Assembly (NCBI GenBank): GCA_965222515.1
Contig: CBDCUE010000019.1
Coordinates: 1 to 64,000, forward strand
Origin: CBDCUE01 sp965222515
GTDB lineage: Bacteria > Pseudomonadota > Alphaproteobacteria > Rickettsiales > JABIRX01
Reading direction: 5' to 3'
Length of the DNA stretch: 64,000 nucleotides
Of the stretch, positions 19,437 through 27,314 are shown piece by piece. The notes beneath the pieces are model-generated. The model saw only the letters and a program-made list of their open reading frames with translations. It ran no database searches and was not told where the DNA came from. Each line of letters opens with the position of its first letter. The stretch's first letter is position 1. The position numbers and the translations under genes are program-made.

Positions 19437-20087
19437 ATGCAAATGATAAAAATGTTATTTAGACAGAAATCTCAAAAATTATTCCAGAAAGCATCATTTT
19501 TGCTTCGTTGCTGGGGATTTTTCTTACCCAAATGTACAAATTTATTAATTGCAAGACAGCCTGAAAGAGGGAAGCAAAGTTATGTAATAGTTTTGGTGAG
19601 AGGTCTTATACAAAGAATGCAAATGTTTGTTTTTTCTTGGCTTCGCCAAGGACCCTCCACCAAAACCACTTCGTGGTTTTGGCTCCCCCCTTTAGGGGGA
19701 GCAGTTGCTTTGAGCTTTTTTTTTATTATAACAACTTTATTTTTGCTAACATTTCTTGCTAATATAGCAAAAGCAGAAATTAACATTACTGAAAAAAATC
19801 TTAATTATTTTGCCACTATTCCTATTTCATATCAAGGAAGAATTCAGCCATTAGATAGTTTTGCACAAAAATTTTTGCTTTCTGTTGCTAAGCAAAAAAC
19901 ATTAGAGGAAAAAGAGGCCATATTTTTCTTGGCAGAATTGCTTTTTGATGAAAAAAAAGCATTTTTTAGAAAAATTTTTAAAATAAGCAATCCTGATATT
20001 CTGCATCTTATGAAATTGCCAAAAAACTCACAAAAAAAATATAGTTTTTTAGAAGTTTTTCAATTTTTTGCAAAAATAATGAGATGA
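19437..20087 (+). CDS. Cytochrome c assembly linker protein (N-terminal part of a CcsA/CcsBA-type protein), with an in-frame repeat element
   Basis: 216 aa. Residues about 94-118 form a hydrophobic segment, and residues 120 onward (INITEKNLNYFATIPIS, then GRIQPLDSFAQKF) resemble the exported part that joins ResB-like and CcsA-like regions in fused CcsBA proteins. It overlaps the next gene by 4 bp (ATGA), so ResB, linker and CcsA look like one split machine. Residues about 38-93 are encoded by a palindromic repeat element also found outside genes (58954-59152). The region is rich in R, W and P, unlike the rest. ATG at 19437 gives the longest frame; the functional start could be later, near the membrane segment. 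Confidence 0.65.
   Translation: MQMIKMLFRQKSQKLFQKASFLLRCWGFFLPKCTNLLIARQPERGKQSYVIVLVRGLIQRMQMFVFSWLRQGPSTKTTSWFWLPPLGGAVALSFFFIITTLFLLTFLANIAKAEINITEKNLNYFATIPISYQGRIQPLDSFAQKFLLSVAKQKTLEEKEAIFFLAELLFDEKKAFFRKIFKISNPDILHLMKLPKNSQKKYSFLEVFQFFAKIMR
19548..19715 (+). repeat. Palindromic repeat element translated inside the cytochrome assembly gene
   Basis: 168 bp (56 codons). It starts with attgcaagacagcctg, a module also seen near 50293, 59094 and 63703. It ends with two hairpins: accaaaaccac/gtggttttgg, and ggctcccccc/ggggga followed by gcagttgctt and gagc. The second half matches 59020-59085. Its GC content is clearly higher than that of neighbouring sequence. Its length keeps the reading frame open, as with Rickettsia palindromic elements. 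Confidence 0.75.
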
Positions 20088-21448
20088 TGCAAAAAATTGA
20101 AATTTTGCAAGACAGAGATATTCTGCAAACAGAATTATTAGAAATCTATCAAGCTTTTTTACTATATTATAATCTTAGCAAATCAGCCAAAATATTTTCT
20201 AGTGATTTTATTTTAGAAAACAAAATCTTTTCTTATTTAGAAATAATAAAGAAAAAAGATTTTTTGATAAAAAAGCTAAAAAAGACCCAAAACAAGCAAG
20301 AAATTATCCTTTTAGTTCAAAAAATAGAAGAAATAAGCAAAGAAAAATCTAAAATCTTTAAAATTATTGCCAAAAATGGTAATTTCTTTACTCCTAATGA
20401 AATATGGAGCAAAAAAGATGTTTTTGACCAAAATTTCTTTTATTTATGGAGAAATTTAGCAAAAAATTATCATAATAATAAAAAATGGAACTTTTATAGC
20501 AGAGAAATCATCAAAAAAACCAATTTTAATCATAAGAAAGCCATAATTATCACAGAATTTTTATATAATAAATTAGATTTTCTACAAAAAACGATAATTT
20601 TTTACTTTATTTCCTTATTTTTTGCTATTTTAGCTCTTTTTTTCTCAAAAAAACGAATTTTTTTGAAAAAAATCTCATTTTTAACCATTTTTGCAGGATT
20701 ATTTTGTCATATTTCATTATTAATTATGAGAATGATAATCACAGCAAGACCTCCCATTACTTCTCTTTACGAATCTATTATTTTTGTCTCTTTCATTATA
20801 GTTTTGCTATCTTTTTTTTTAGAATATAAAAATAAAAATGGCTTAATTGTAGGTTCAATGCTTGGTTTTATTCTACAATTTATTGCTCAAAAATATCAAT
20901 TAATTAGCGGAGATATTAATGTAGTAGTGGCTGTTTTAAATAATAATTTTTGGCTTTCTGCCCATATTTTGTCTGTAACCATAGGTTATGCTCTATCATT
21001 AATTGCAGGAAGTTTAGCTCATATTTATTTAATTAAAGAGATATTAAATAAGCCACAAAAAGATTTAATTAATCATATTTTTATTATCAGTATAATTGCT
21101 TTATTTTGGACTATGACAGGCACAATTTTAGGAGGAATTTGGGCAGATCAATCATGGGGCAGATTTTGGGGCTGGGATCCTAAAGAAAACGGAGCTATGT
21201 TAATTATTTTATGGTTAATTCTACTAATTCACAGCAAAATAACTAATTTTTGCTCAGACAAAACCTTTACAATGTTAATGGTAGGTTTAAATATTATCGT
21301 GATTTTATCGTGGTATGGAGTAAATTTATTAAATGTAGGTCTACATTCCTATGGTTTCACACAGAATATCGCAACAAATATTGCAATATTTATTGCAATA
21401 GAAATATTATTTATCTTGTTTGCTTGGAGCAAATTAAAATTTCAATAA
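20084..21448 (+). CDS. ccsA: CcsA-type cytochrome c biogenesis protein (WWD haem-handling domain)
   Basis: System II haem exporter/ligase subunit. The first 165 residues are lysine-rich and probably exported. Then come about eight membrane helices with the family signature WGRFWGWDPKENGA (WWD motif) and conserved histidines in SAHILSV and VGLHSYGF. This matches the CcsA/CcmC/CcmF superfamily; the partner ResB-like gene upstream argues for CcsA. 454 aa. The gene stop at 21446-21448 is followed within 2 bp by an insertion element. System II is unexpected if the host is a Rickettsiales-type alphaproteobacterium, which normally uses System I. Confidence 0.9.
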   Translation: MMQKIEILQDRDILQTELLEIYQAFLLYYNLSKSAKIFSSDFILENKIFSYLEIIKKKDFLIKKLKKTQNKQEIILLVQKIEEISKEKSKIFKIIAKNGNFFTPNEIWSKKDVFDQNFFYLWRNLAKNYHNNKKWNFYSREIIKKTNFNHKKAIIITEFLYNKLDFLQKTIIFYFISLFFAILALFFSKKRIFLKKISFLTIFAGLFCHISLLIMRMIITARPPITSLYESIIFVSFIIVLLSFFLEYKNKNGLIVGSMLGFILQFIAQKYQLISGDINVVVAVLNNNFWLSAHILSVTIGYALSLIAGSLAHIYLIKEILNKPQKDLINHIFIISIIALFWTMTGTILGGIWADQSWGRFWGWDPKENGAMLIILWLILLIHSKITNFCSDKTFTMLMVGLNIIVILSWYGVNLLNVGLHSYGFTQNIATNIAIFIAIEILFILFAWSKLKFQ

Positions 21449-21449
21449 T

Positions 21450-22646
21450 TAGAGTCTGCTGAATTAGGTAAAAAAAGCAAGGAAAAGGGTTGTATTATAA
21501 GGGTTTGAAGATAATAACGAGAAAACCTTTGCACTTTTTTAGAAAAAAATATAATTTTTTTTAGACATTGCTATGAGAACATTACCATTATTTGTAGATA
21601 TGATGCCTTTTGGAGGTAAGTTAGACGAAAACAACAGATGGATAAAATTATCAGAGCTAGTTCCTTGGGATAATTTGATTGCACTTCATGATAAATATTT
21701 TGATCCTAAAAGATTGTGAGTGGTAAAATCAGCTAAATTAGTGCTAGGTTTGCTTATAGGTAAAGTAAGATTAGGTTTGAGTGATGTTGAGATATTAGAA
21801 TATTTTTATGAAAATCCATATTTTCAATATTTTTGTGGTTATGCTTACTTTTGTAAGCAAGATAACAAAAGTGATGGATCCTAGCTTATTAACAAAAAGA
21901 AGAAATAAATTAGGAGCAGAGTATTTTTTAAAATTTGAATCAGAAATATTAGAGGTGCTAAAGGATAAAAGGTTTGTCAAAGGAAAAGAATTGTTGCTTG
22001 ATGGTACATGTTTGAGAGTAAAATAGAATATCCAAATGATGTAAAATTGCTTAATACTGTAAGAAGTTATGCAATTAAGCAAATAGATATATTAAAAATA
22101 GCTTTAACAGATGGTTATGTGTTTAGTGATAAAGTAGAGCATAGAGCATTTAATGAGAAGTTAGAATTAAAGAATAGTTTAGCAAATCATCAAGATAGAT
22201 TTGAGAGATTGCCGAAGAAGGTTCTGATAGATGATGGTTATTCTTCGTTTGATAATAAAGCTTTATTAAAGAGTTTTGATATAAAACATAGTCTTAAGAA
22301 TCAAGGAAAATCTACAGCTAAGCAAAAATTAGAAAAAAGGAAATTGAGGAAATCAAGGTCTAGAGTTGAGGGGGTAATAGGAAATTTAAAAAAAGATTAC
22401 ACATTAAATAAAATAGTGTTGAAAACTATGAATGGAGCTGCCATTCAAACTAGTATAGCTATGGTTAGTTTTAACTTATTTAAAGCATTAAGAGAGGTTT
22501 AATACAAATATTACATTAAAAATTAAATAAAAAACTAAAAATGGATTAAAAAATAATTTGAAAATATATTTTTAAAATTTAAAAAAATGTCTTTTGGAAA
22601 GAATTAATTTTTTATTGGAAAATATTATCTAATTCAGCAGACTCTA
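21450..22646 (+). mobile_element. Insertion sequence with TAGAGTCTGCTGAATTAG inverted ends
   Basis: Perfect 18-bp terminal inverted repeats flank a 1197-bp element carrying one degraded DDE transposase gene. It is inserted directly after the ccsA stop codon and upstream of the reverse transcriptase gene. The transposase resembles the IS5/IS1182-like group. Target duplication not resolved. Confidence 0.85.
21573..22502 (+). pseudogene. IS5/IS1182-like transposase, broken by a stop and frameshifts
   Basis: From the ATG at 21573 the frame encodes LPLFVDMMPFGG and LVPWDNLIALHDKYFD, then meets TGA at about 21717. The same frame resumes with KSAKLVLGLLIGK, GLSDVEILEYF and ENPYFQYFCGY, a typical N-terminal transposase block. 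Another break follows near 21880. An open frame at 22008-22502 encodes the C-terminal half with VLIDDGY, then RSRVEGVIGNLKKDY, the last containing the catalytic glutamate region. Loss of function is clear from the breaks. Confidence 0.8.
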
Positions 22647-22780
22647 GTTAAGGGAGTCCAGAAATAAGTTAATAATTGGACAAAATTAAATGTATGGTGT
22701 TACTAAGCACCTTTAACCTTTGCAAGTAATAATAAATCTTGTTGCATTAAAAGTAAACTAGTATTTAAAAAAAAATACTT

Positions 22781-24736
22781 TTACTGAGAATGAATATCAA
22801 AAGTGTTATATTCCCCATATTGAACCTCAATATCTAAATCTTCTAGCTTCTCTTTACTGACTATTGAAATGTTTTCTATCTTTTTTCTAAATTCATCTTT
22901 CATCCAAGAAAAATCCCATATTTTAACACTGTCAGCATTTAAAACTAATTTACCAAACTTATCTCGTCTTATACATTTCATTAGCTTATAGTTATTATAT
23001 TCATAGTTATTATATAAAAAAGATAAATCTTTTTGTTTGTGATATGGTAATATTACCCTTTGAAGCCACAACAAAATTATTTCTGTATTAGGTAATGACT
23101 CTAATTTTTTAATAGTTTTTTTTAATATATTGCTCTTTTCATCATTATTAAAATATGGAAGCAATCTAGATAAAATATCCATTGCTTCTGGATATATTCT
23201 AGGATTTAAGCAAAGTATATTAACTACAACTGCAAATATAGATTTTACTTGAGGTAAGCATTGTGAATCATAATATTTTCTAGGTATTTTTTTTTTAAAA
23301 TTCTGTAATAATTTATGCAATGTTCCACAATTAGTAAACTTTTTTGAAAAAAAATATATATTTAAAATTTCTTTATGTAGAACATGTTCATGCTTATAAT
23401 TTGTAATATAAAATAATTTATCTTTTTTAATAGAGCTTTCTATAATATCATTATCTTCTTTGGTTTTAGAGTGATTAAGTCTCATTTTTAGGCCAGACAA
23501 AACCTCACTCAATATTTTTAGTATTTTTTTTGCATCTTCTGGATTATTTGTAAAAATTCTGTAATCATCTCTATATCTTAATATTTTATAATTTATTTTA
23601 TCACTTATTTCATCACTTATTTCATCACTTATTTTTTTACTTATTTTTTTACTTATTTTTTCACTTATTTCATCACTTATTTCATCACTTATTTTTTTAC
23701 TTATTTTTTCACTTATTTTTTTACTCTTGTCTGTTATTAAGTTGTTTATTTTTTTAGAAAGTAAACAATCAGAATAACCCAATACTATTTCTGCAACAAA
23801 ATCCATCAATATACTTCCTTGAGGTATACCATTTGTTTCTCCATGAGACATATACCGCAAATGCTTATCAATAATTTGTCCTATATTATTTTGTTGTGTT
23901 TGGTTTAGTATTTCTTTTGTTTTTTTTTTCCCATTCATAGCCCACTCTATAGAATGAGTATATATTGAGCCATAGCAATCTGAAATATCAGTATGTGCAA
24001 TATATTTGTAGTCTAAAGAAAGTTCTAATGATTTTTGCTCTATCTCTTGCCACCAATGTGAGATTTGCTTTGCCTTATTATTATAAGAGCAGTCTACCAC
24101 TTCATTAAAAATAGGTATACTTAAGCATTGTATATGTTCACTCTTAAATGTTTTAAATCTTTGAATTATCTTATCCCAATTGTTGGTAATTTCATTTACT
24201 AATGACACATATACTACAGGATTAATTAACTGTAATTTTCTCCAGCTGTAATGTCCATCTTTATTATGAAATAATTTATAATTAACATCTTCATGATTAG
24301 AGATTTTATCTTTTTTTTTGTTTTTATTATCTTGTATAATTTTTATAATATTCTCTATCTTTTGATTATCTTTTTTTTTGTTTTTATTATCTTGTATAAT
24401 TTTTATAATATTCTCTATCTTTTGATTATCTCCATTTTCTGTTTTAATATTATCTTTTTTTTTGTTTTTATTATCTTGTATAATTTTTATAATATTCTCT
24501 ATCGTTTGATTATCTTTTTTTTTTGTTTTAAGAATATTACTGTCTATTTCATTTAATATTTCTTGAAATGTAAAATAAGGAGGCAATATATTATCAAAAT
24601 ATTGATTCTCTTCTAAAAAAAAATTCTTTACTTTTTCTTTATCACTAATCTCCAGTATATTTTTAATACTTCTTTGTTGTATTGGAAAATTATTATTACT
24701 TATAATTGCTTGGTTTTTATTTAATGAATTACTCAT
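22781..24736 (-). CDS. Reverse transcriptase of the Abi/UG (defence-associated) type, 651 aa
   Basis: Polymerase motifs in order: A at about residue 250 (HTDISDCYGSIYTHS), B at 303 (GIPQGSILMDFVAEIV), C at 388 (RYRDDYRIF, catalytic YRDD) and D/E after it (LKMRLNHSKTK). No maturase, HNH or integrase domain is visible, which argues against a group II intron. No msr/msd-like retron RNA was recognised. The long C-terminal helical region (about 430-650) suits Abi/UG-clade RTs (DRT anti-phage systems). Odd features: four near-identical copies of KIENIIKIIQDNKNKKKD at residues about 70-145, and an ISDEISEKISKK repeat run inserted between motifs B and C. Function in defence is inferred from family. 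Confidence 0.85.
   Translation of the reverse strand: MSNSLNKNQAIISNNNFPIQQRSIKNILEISDKEKVKNFFLEENQYFDNILPPYFTFQEILNEIDSNILKTKKKDNQTIENIIKIIQDNKNKKKDNIKTENGDNQKIENIIKIIQDNKNKKKDNQKIENIIKIIQDNKNKKKDKISNHEDVNYKLFHNKDGHYSWRKLQLINPVVYVSLVNEITNNWDKIIQRFKTFKSEHIQCLSIPIFNEVVDCSYNNKAKQISHWWQEIEQKSLELSLDYKYIAHTDISDCYGSIYTHSIEWAMNGKKKTKEILNQTQQNNIGQIIDKHLRYMSHGETNGIPQGSILMDFVAEIVLGYSDCLLSKKINNLITDKSKKISEKISKKISDEISDEISEKISKKISKKISDEISDEISDKINYKILRYRDDYRIFTNNPEDAKKILKILSEVLSGLKMRLNHSKTKEDNDIIESSIKKDKLFYITNYKHEHVLHKEILNIYFFSKKFTNCGTLHKLLQNFKKKIPRKYYDSQCLPQVKSIFAVVVNILCLNPRIYPEAMDILSRLLPYFNNDEKSNILKKTIKKLESLPNTEIILLWLQRVILPYHKQKDLSFLYNNYEYNNYKLMKCIRRDKFGKLVLNADSVKIWDFSWMKDEFRKKIENISIVSKEKLEDLDIEVQYGEYNTFDIHSQ
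23590..23730 (-). repeat. Low-complexity KIS/DEIS coding repeats inside the RT palm
   Basis: 12-15-nt units (plus-strand tcacttattt with tca or ttt variants) encode a run of ISD, EIS and KKIS peptides of about 40 residues between the GIPQG and YRDD motifs. An insertion here is unusual, though surface loops of the palm can tolerate it. Unit length is a multiple of three. Confidence 0.8.
24296..24530 (-). repeat. 60-bp class coding repeats in the RT N-terminal region
   Basis: Plus-strand blocks starting gattatctttttttttg recur at about 24305, 24365 and 24453, with a partial unit near 24510. They encode IENIIKIIQDNKNKKKD units. The first two blocks are almost exact 60-bp copies, suggesting recent expansion. 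Confidence 0.8.
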
Positions 24737-24884
24737 TATTTATGTATTTAAATTTTATTTTTGCATTCCAATTAATTAGACATACTTGTTAATAAACATT
24801 AAAGTAGTGAATCTAGTCTACATCAAAATATAAATTAATTACATTTTAGTATAAATATAAATTTTATAAACATCTAAAACTAAG

Positions 24885-24970
24885 GTGTTATTTGTGTTAT
24901 AAGTGTTATTTTAATAATAACTAACAAAGCTAATAATAATATTATTATTAGAAGATAACACAAATAACAC
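24885..24970. other. Perfect 16-bp inverted repeat enclosing a 20-bp palindrome, upstream of the RT gene
   Basis: Arms at 24885-24900 (gtgttatttgtgttat) and 24955-24970 are exact reverse complements. The loop contains taataataatattattatta (24931-24950), itself a perfect palindrome. It lies 149 bp upstream of the RT start, in a gene-free interval (24737-24987). Some defence RTs use a structured non-coding RNA encoded upstream as template, so this is a candidate; it could also be an operator or the remains of a mobile element. Confidence 0.65.
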
Positions 24971-24987
24971 AATTTTTATGATATGTA

Positions 24988-25150
24988 GTCGCACCTAAAT
25001 AATTACATTTTTAGTTAAATTAACAATTATTAAATAATAAAAAGTGTGTTTTTTCTTAAAAAAATACTTTTTATTACAAAAATTACCATTTGGATTTTGG
25101 CAAAAAGATAACTATCTATGCAGTTTAACAGCTTTCTTAAGTTAAATCCC
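24988..25150 (-). mobile_element. IS5-like remnant (terminal segment)
   Basis: Begins with gtcgcacctaaataattac and ends with the transposase 3' tail (cagtttaacagctttcttaag). Nearly identical to 32046-32208. Only the end of the element remains, cut by the IS256-like end at 25151. Confidence 0.75.
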
Positions 25151-25412
25151 GGGAGCGTTAAATCGATTGTGTTTTTAGTTTTCATATTCCTTCCAAACTT
25201 TGAAAGATTTTACTTGGTATTTGAGCCAATTATTTCTTTCAAAATCCTTAATGACTACAAAGACATAATCTAACAATCTGTCTTCATTTTCAAAGCTAAT
25301 TTTGTGCTTAGTAGCTTTTCTAATCTGACAATTAAGATTTTCTATACCATTGGTAGTATAAATATATCTTCGTATACTATAGTCAAACTCAATATAAGTA
25401 AAGTAATATTTA
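25151..25412 (-). pseudogene. IS256/mutator-like transposase remnant (C-terminal)
   Basis: The terminal repeat gggagcgttaaatcgattgt is followed by coding sequence for YYFTYIEFDYSIRRYIYTTN, GIENLNCQIRKATKHK and DRLLDYVFVVIKDFERNNW. These match the end of IS256-family (mutator) transposases, where TTN-IE-N-R is typical. The fragment is cut at about 25412 by the IS3 derivative. Near-identical sequence occurs at 32336-32620 and 33660-33930. Confidence 0.8.
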
Positions 25413-25415
25413 TGG

Positions 25416-26072
25416 TGAGCCCTTTTGACTGGACAGGTTTTAGAAAAATTTAAGATAGAATTTGCCTTTAATTTATTCCTAAAAAAAACCATTAAAACCT
25501 TTGTAATTTTAAATCAAATAATGAGATAAAATTACATAAATAATGATAAAATTATTGCTAATTTTATCATTTAAAAAACTAGATAAAATAAAAATAAATC
25601 ATCTAGTTTTTATCTTCATTTATGGTCATCGGCACCTCTGCCTGTTCCATAAACTTATTATAAAACCTCCTTACAATAATATCAACTTCTTATCTTTATT
25701 TTATAAATACCTATGGAGCGAAGCTCCATTATTAACTGTAATAAATAGCTGACGGAGTTTGATAATTTAAAGATTGATGAGGTCTTATATTATTATAAAA
25801 CAACATATATTTTGCTATATTACTTCTTAATATTGACAATGTTTCAGGAGGGTTAATATAAATTTCTTCATATTTTATAGCCCTCCAAAATCTTTCAATA
25901 TAAATATTATCTGCCCATCTACCTTTGCCATCCATACTAATTTTTTTACTTAACATTTTTGTGATTATTAATTTTGTTTTTAAAAATTATTTTAATCTTT
26001 TTTTAACCAATAAATCAAAAAATATTCTACCTTATTTTTTCTCAAATCCTGTCCAACTTTTTGGGCTCATCA
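25416..26072 (-). mobile_element. IS3-family element, internally deleted derivative B (keeps the OrfB end)
   Basis: Same ends as derivative A (TGAGCCC on the left, GGGCTCATCA on the right), 657 bp. The segment from orfA codon 6 to the last third of orfB is missing. It has inserted into the IS256-like remnant, whose homology stops at its left border. Derivatives A and B lost complementary parts. Confidence 0.82.
25732..25956 (-). pseudogene. Fusion of OrfA start and OrfB C-terminus (IS3 family), 74 aa
   Basis: The first residues MLSKKI come from OrfA. They are joined in frame to the OrfB tail SMDGKGRWADNIYIERFWRA, then KYEEIY and FYNNIRPHQSLNYQTP, the end of the IS3 integrase core with its last acidic residue (ERFWR). 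The first two catalytic aspartates are absent, so the peptide cannot be a transposase. Confidence 0.8.
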
Positions 26073-26111
26073 TATTACAGGTCTTCCTTTTTTTATTGGT
26101 GTTTTAATCAT
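26073..26111 (-). pseudogene. Possible beheaded reading frame cut by the IS3 derivative
   Basis: An ATG at 26111 begins MIKTPIKKGRPVI and then runs into the IS end. The KKGRP pattern is seen at the start of several DNA-binding or transposase proteins, but thirteen residues are too few for identification. The 154 bp to the tag stop (26112-26265) show nothing recognisable. Confidence 0.2.
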
Positions 26112-26265
26112 TTTATTTATATAATTTAAGTTAGTAAAATTTGAAAATTTTCAAGATATTATCTCCTTTTACACACTTAAATTTACAGACTCTTAAAAGA
26201 TATTTCTTACTCTGTCTATGTTTAATAAACACTTCTCTTTTTAGCTTTATTATGAATTTAAAACT

Positions 26266-26826
26266 TTACAAAGATCCTTTTCTAAAATCACAATCAATAA
26301 TATGATCATTTACCATACCAATTGCCTGCATATAAGCATATATGATGGTAGAACCAACAAAATTCATCCCTCTTTTTTTTAAATCTTTGGCAATTTTATT
26401 GCTAATTTCTGTTTTACTAGGCAATTCTTGCACACTCCTAAAATTATTAACAATCTGCTTATTATCTACCCATTGCCAAATATATTTATTAAAACTAGAA
26501 AATTCTTTTTGTATCTCCAAAAAAATTTGAGCATTTCTTCTAACCGAAAATATTTTTAATCTGTTTCTCACTATCTCTTTATTTTCCATTTGCAACTCAA
26601 GATAATCATCTCTTAGTTCTGCACATTTTTTTATCTCAAAATCAAAAAAAGCTTTTTTATAGCCTAGCATTTTTTTTAAAATTGTCTCCCAAGACAAACC
26701 CGCTTGAGCTCCTTCTAAAATCAAAAACTCAAAATGTATTTTATCATTATAAACAGGAATCCCCCAAAGATTATCATGATACTTATGAAATACTTCTTTT
26801 TCTGCCCATTCACATCTTTTGGTCAT
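26266..26826 (-). CDS. tag: DNA-3-methyladenine glycosylase I
   Basis: Base-excision repair enzyme that removes 3-methyladenine. Has the Tag layout: MTKRCEWAEKE with the first zinc-snap cysteine at residue 5, YHDNLWGIPVYND, FLILEGAQAGLSWETIL (helix-hairpin and substrate pocket), MNFVGSTIIYAYMQAIGMVNDH and the final NDHIIDC, which supplies the C-terminal His and Cys of the zinc snap. Length 186 aa is normal. Two bases separate it from rbfA, so the two are probably cotranscribed. Confidence 0.94.
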   Translation of the reverse strand: MTKRCEWAEKEVFHKYHDNLWGIPVYNDKIHFEFLILEGAQAGLSWETILKKMLGYKKAFFDFEIKKCAELRDDYLELQMENKEIVRNRLKIFSVRRNAQIFLEIQKEFSSFNKYIWQWVDNKQIVNNFRSVQELPSKTEISNKIAKDLKKRGMNFVGSTIIYAYMQAIGMVNDHIIDCDFRKGSL

Positions 26827-26828
26827 TT

Positions 26829-27176
26829 TTATTTATCTATATTCTTAATAATATTTTCAATATTTTGAGATTGATAAAATAAATCATCATTTAAAAAATG
26901 TAATTTAGGAGTGAATTTTAATTTTAATTTCTTTGCTATAATTTTCTGTATCTCATAAGCATTTTGATTCATTTTATCTATGCTATCTTGGTTATTAGCC
27001 AAAATAATCACATAAATCTTGGCATTTTTTAAATCAGGGCTAATGTCAATTTGAGAAATTGTAACATTAATATTTCCTATAATATGATCTAATACTCTAT
27101 GCACATTCAAAGCATCATAAACCACTTTTTTTAAAGTTTGCTCTACCTTTAATTGTCTCTCAGATTTTTTTTTCAT
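26829..27176 (-). CDS. rbfA: Ribosome-binding factor A
   Basis: Small KH-like protein needed for late 30S subunit maturation (16S rRNA 5' end). Starting at the ATG at 27176 gives KKKSERQLKVEQTLKKVVYDAL, a family-like first helix, then VTISQIDISPDLKNAKIYVII and a C-terminal LKFTPKLHFLNDD segment. About 115 aa, normal. The longer upstream frame to 27260 has no homologous look and overlaps a dispersed repeat, so it is rejected. Separated from infB, its usual neighbour, by more than 10 kb. Confidence 0.9.
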   Translation of the reverse strand: MKKKSERQLKVEQTLKKVVYDALNVHRVLDHIIGNINVTISQIDISPDLKNAKIYVIILANNQDSIDKMNQNAYEIQKIIAKKLKLKFTPKLHFLNDDLFYQSQNIENIIKNIDK

Positions 27177-27203
27177 TTTTTTGTTTTTAAAATTAAGGTT
27201 ATT

Positions 27204-27237
27204 GGTTGCAATTTTGTAATCTGTGGAACATTTATAC
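27204..27237. repeat. Diverged copy of the 39-bp repeat seen at 13165-13242
   Basis: Shares gcaattttgtaatctgt and aacatttatac with the 13165 unit, with several changes. Located upstream of rbfA. The rest of the uvrA-rbfA gap shows nothing clear. Confidence 0.4.
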
Positions 27238-27314
27238 GAAAGACAAAAAGTTAAAAACAATTTCTTCGATCCTCTTTCTATACCAAAATAAAATTATTAC
27301 CCCACTTGCGATAT

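Noticed and set aside
21573..22502. In-frame TGA in the transposase as a sign of UGA read as tryptophan
   Set aside because: Intact genes in the window use TGG for Trp and end with normal stops; the transposase also has frameshifts, so simple decay explains the TGA.
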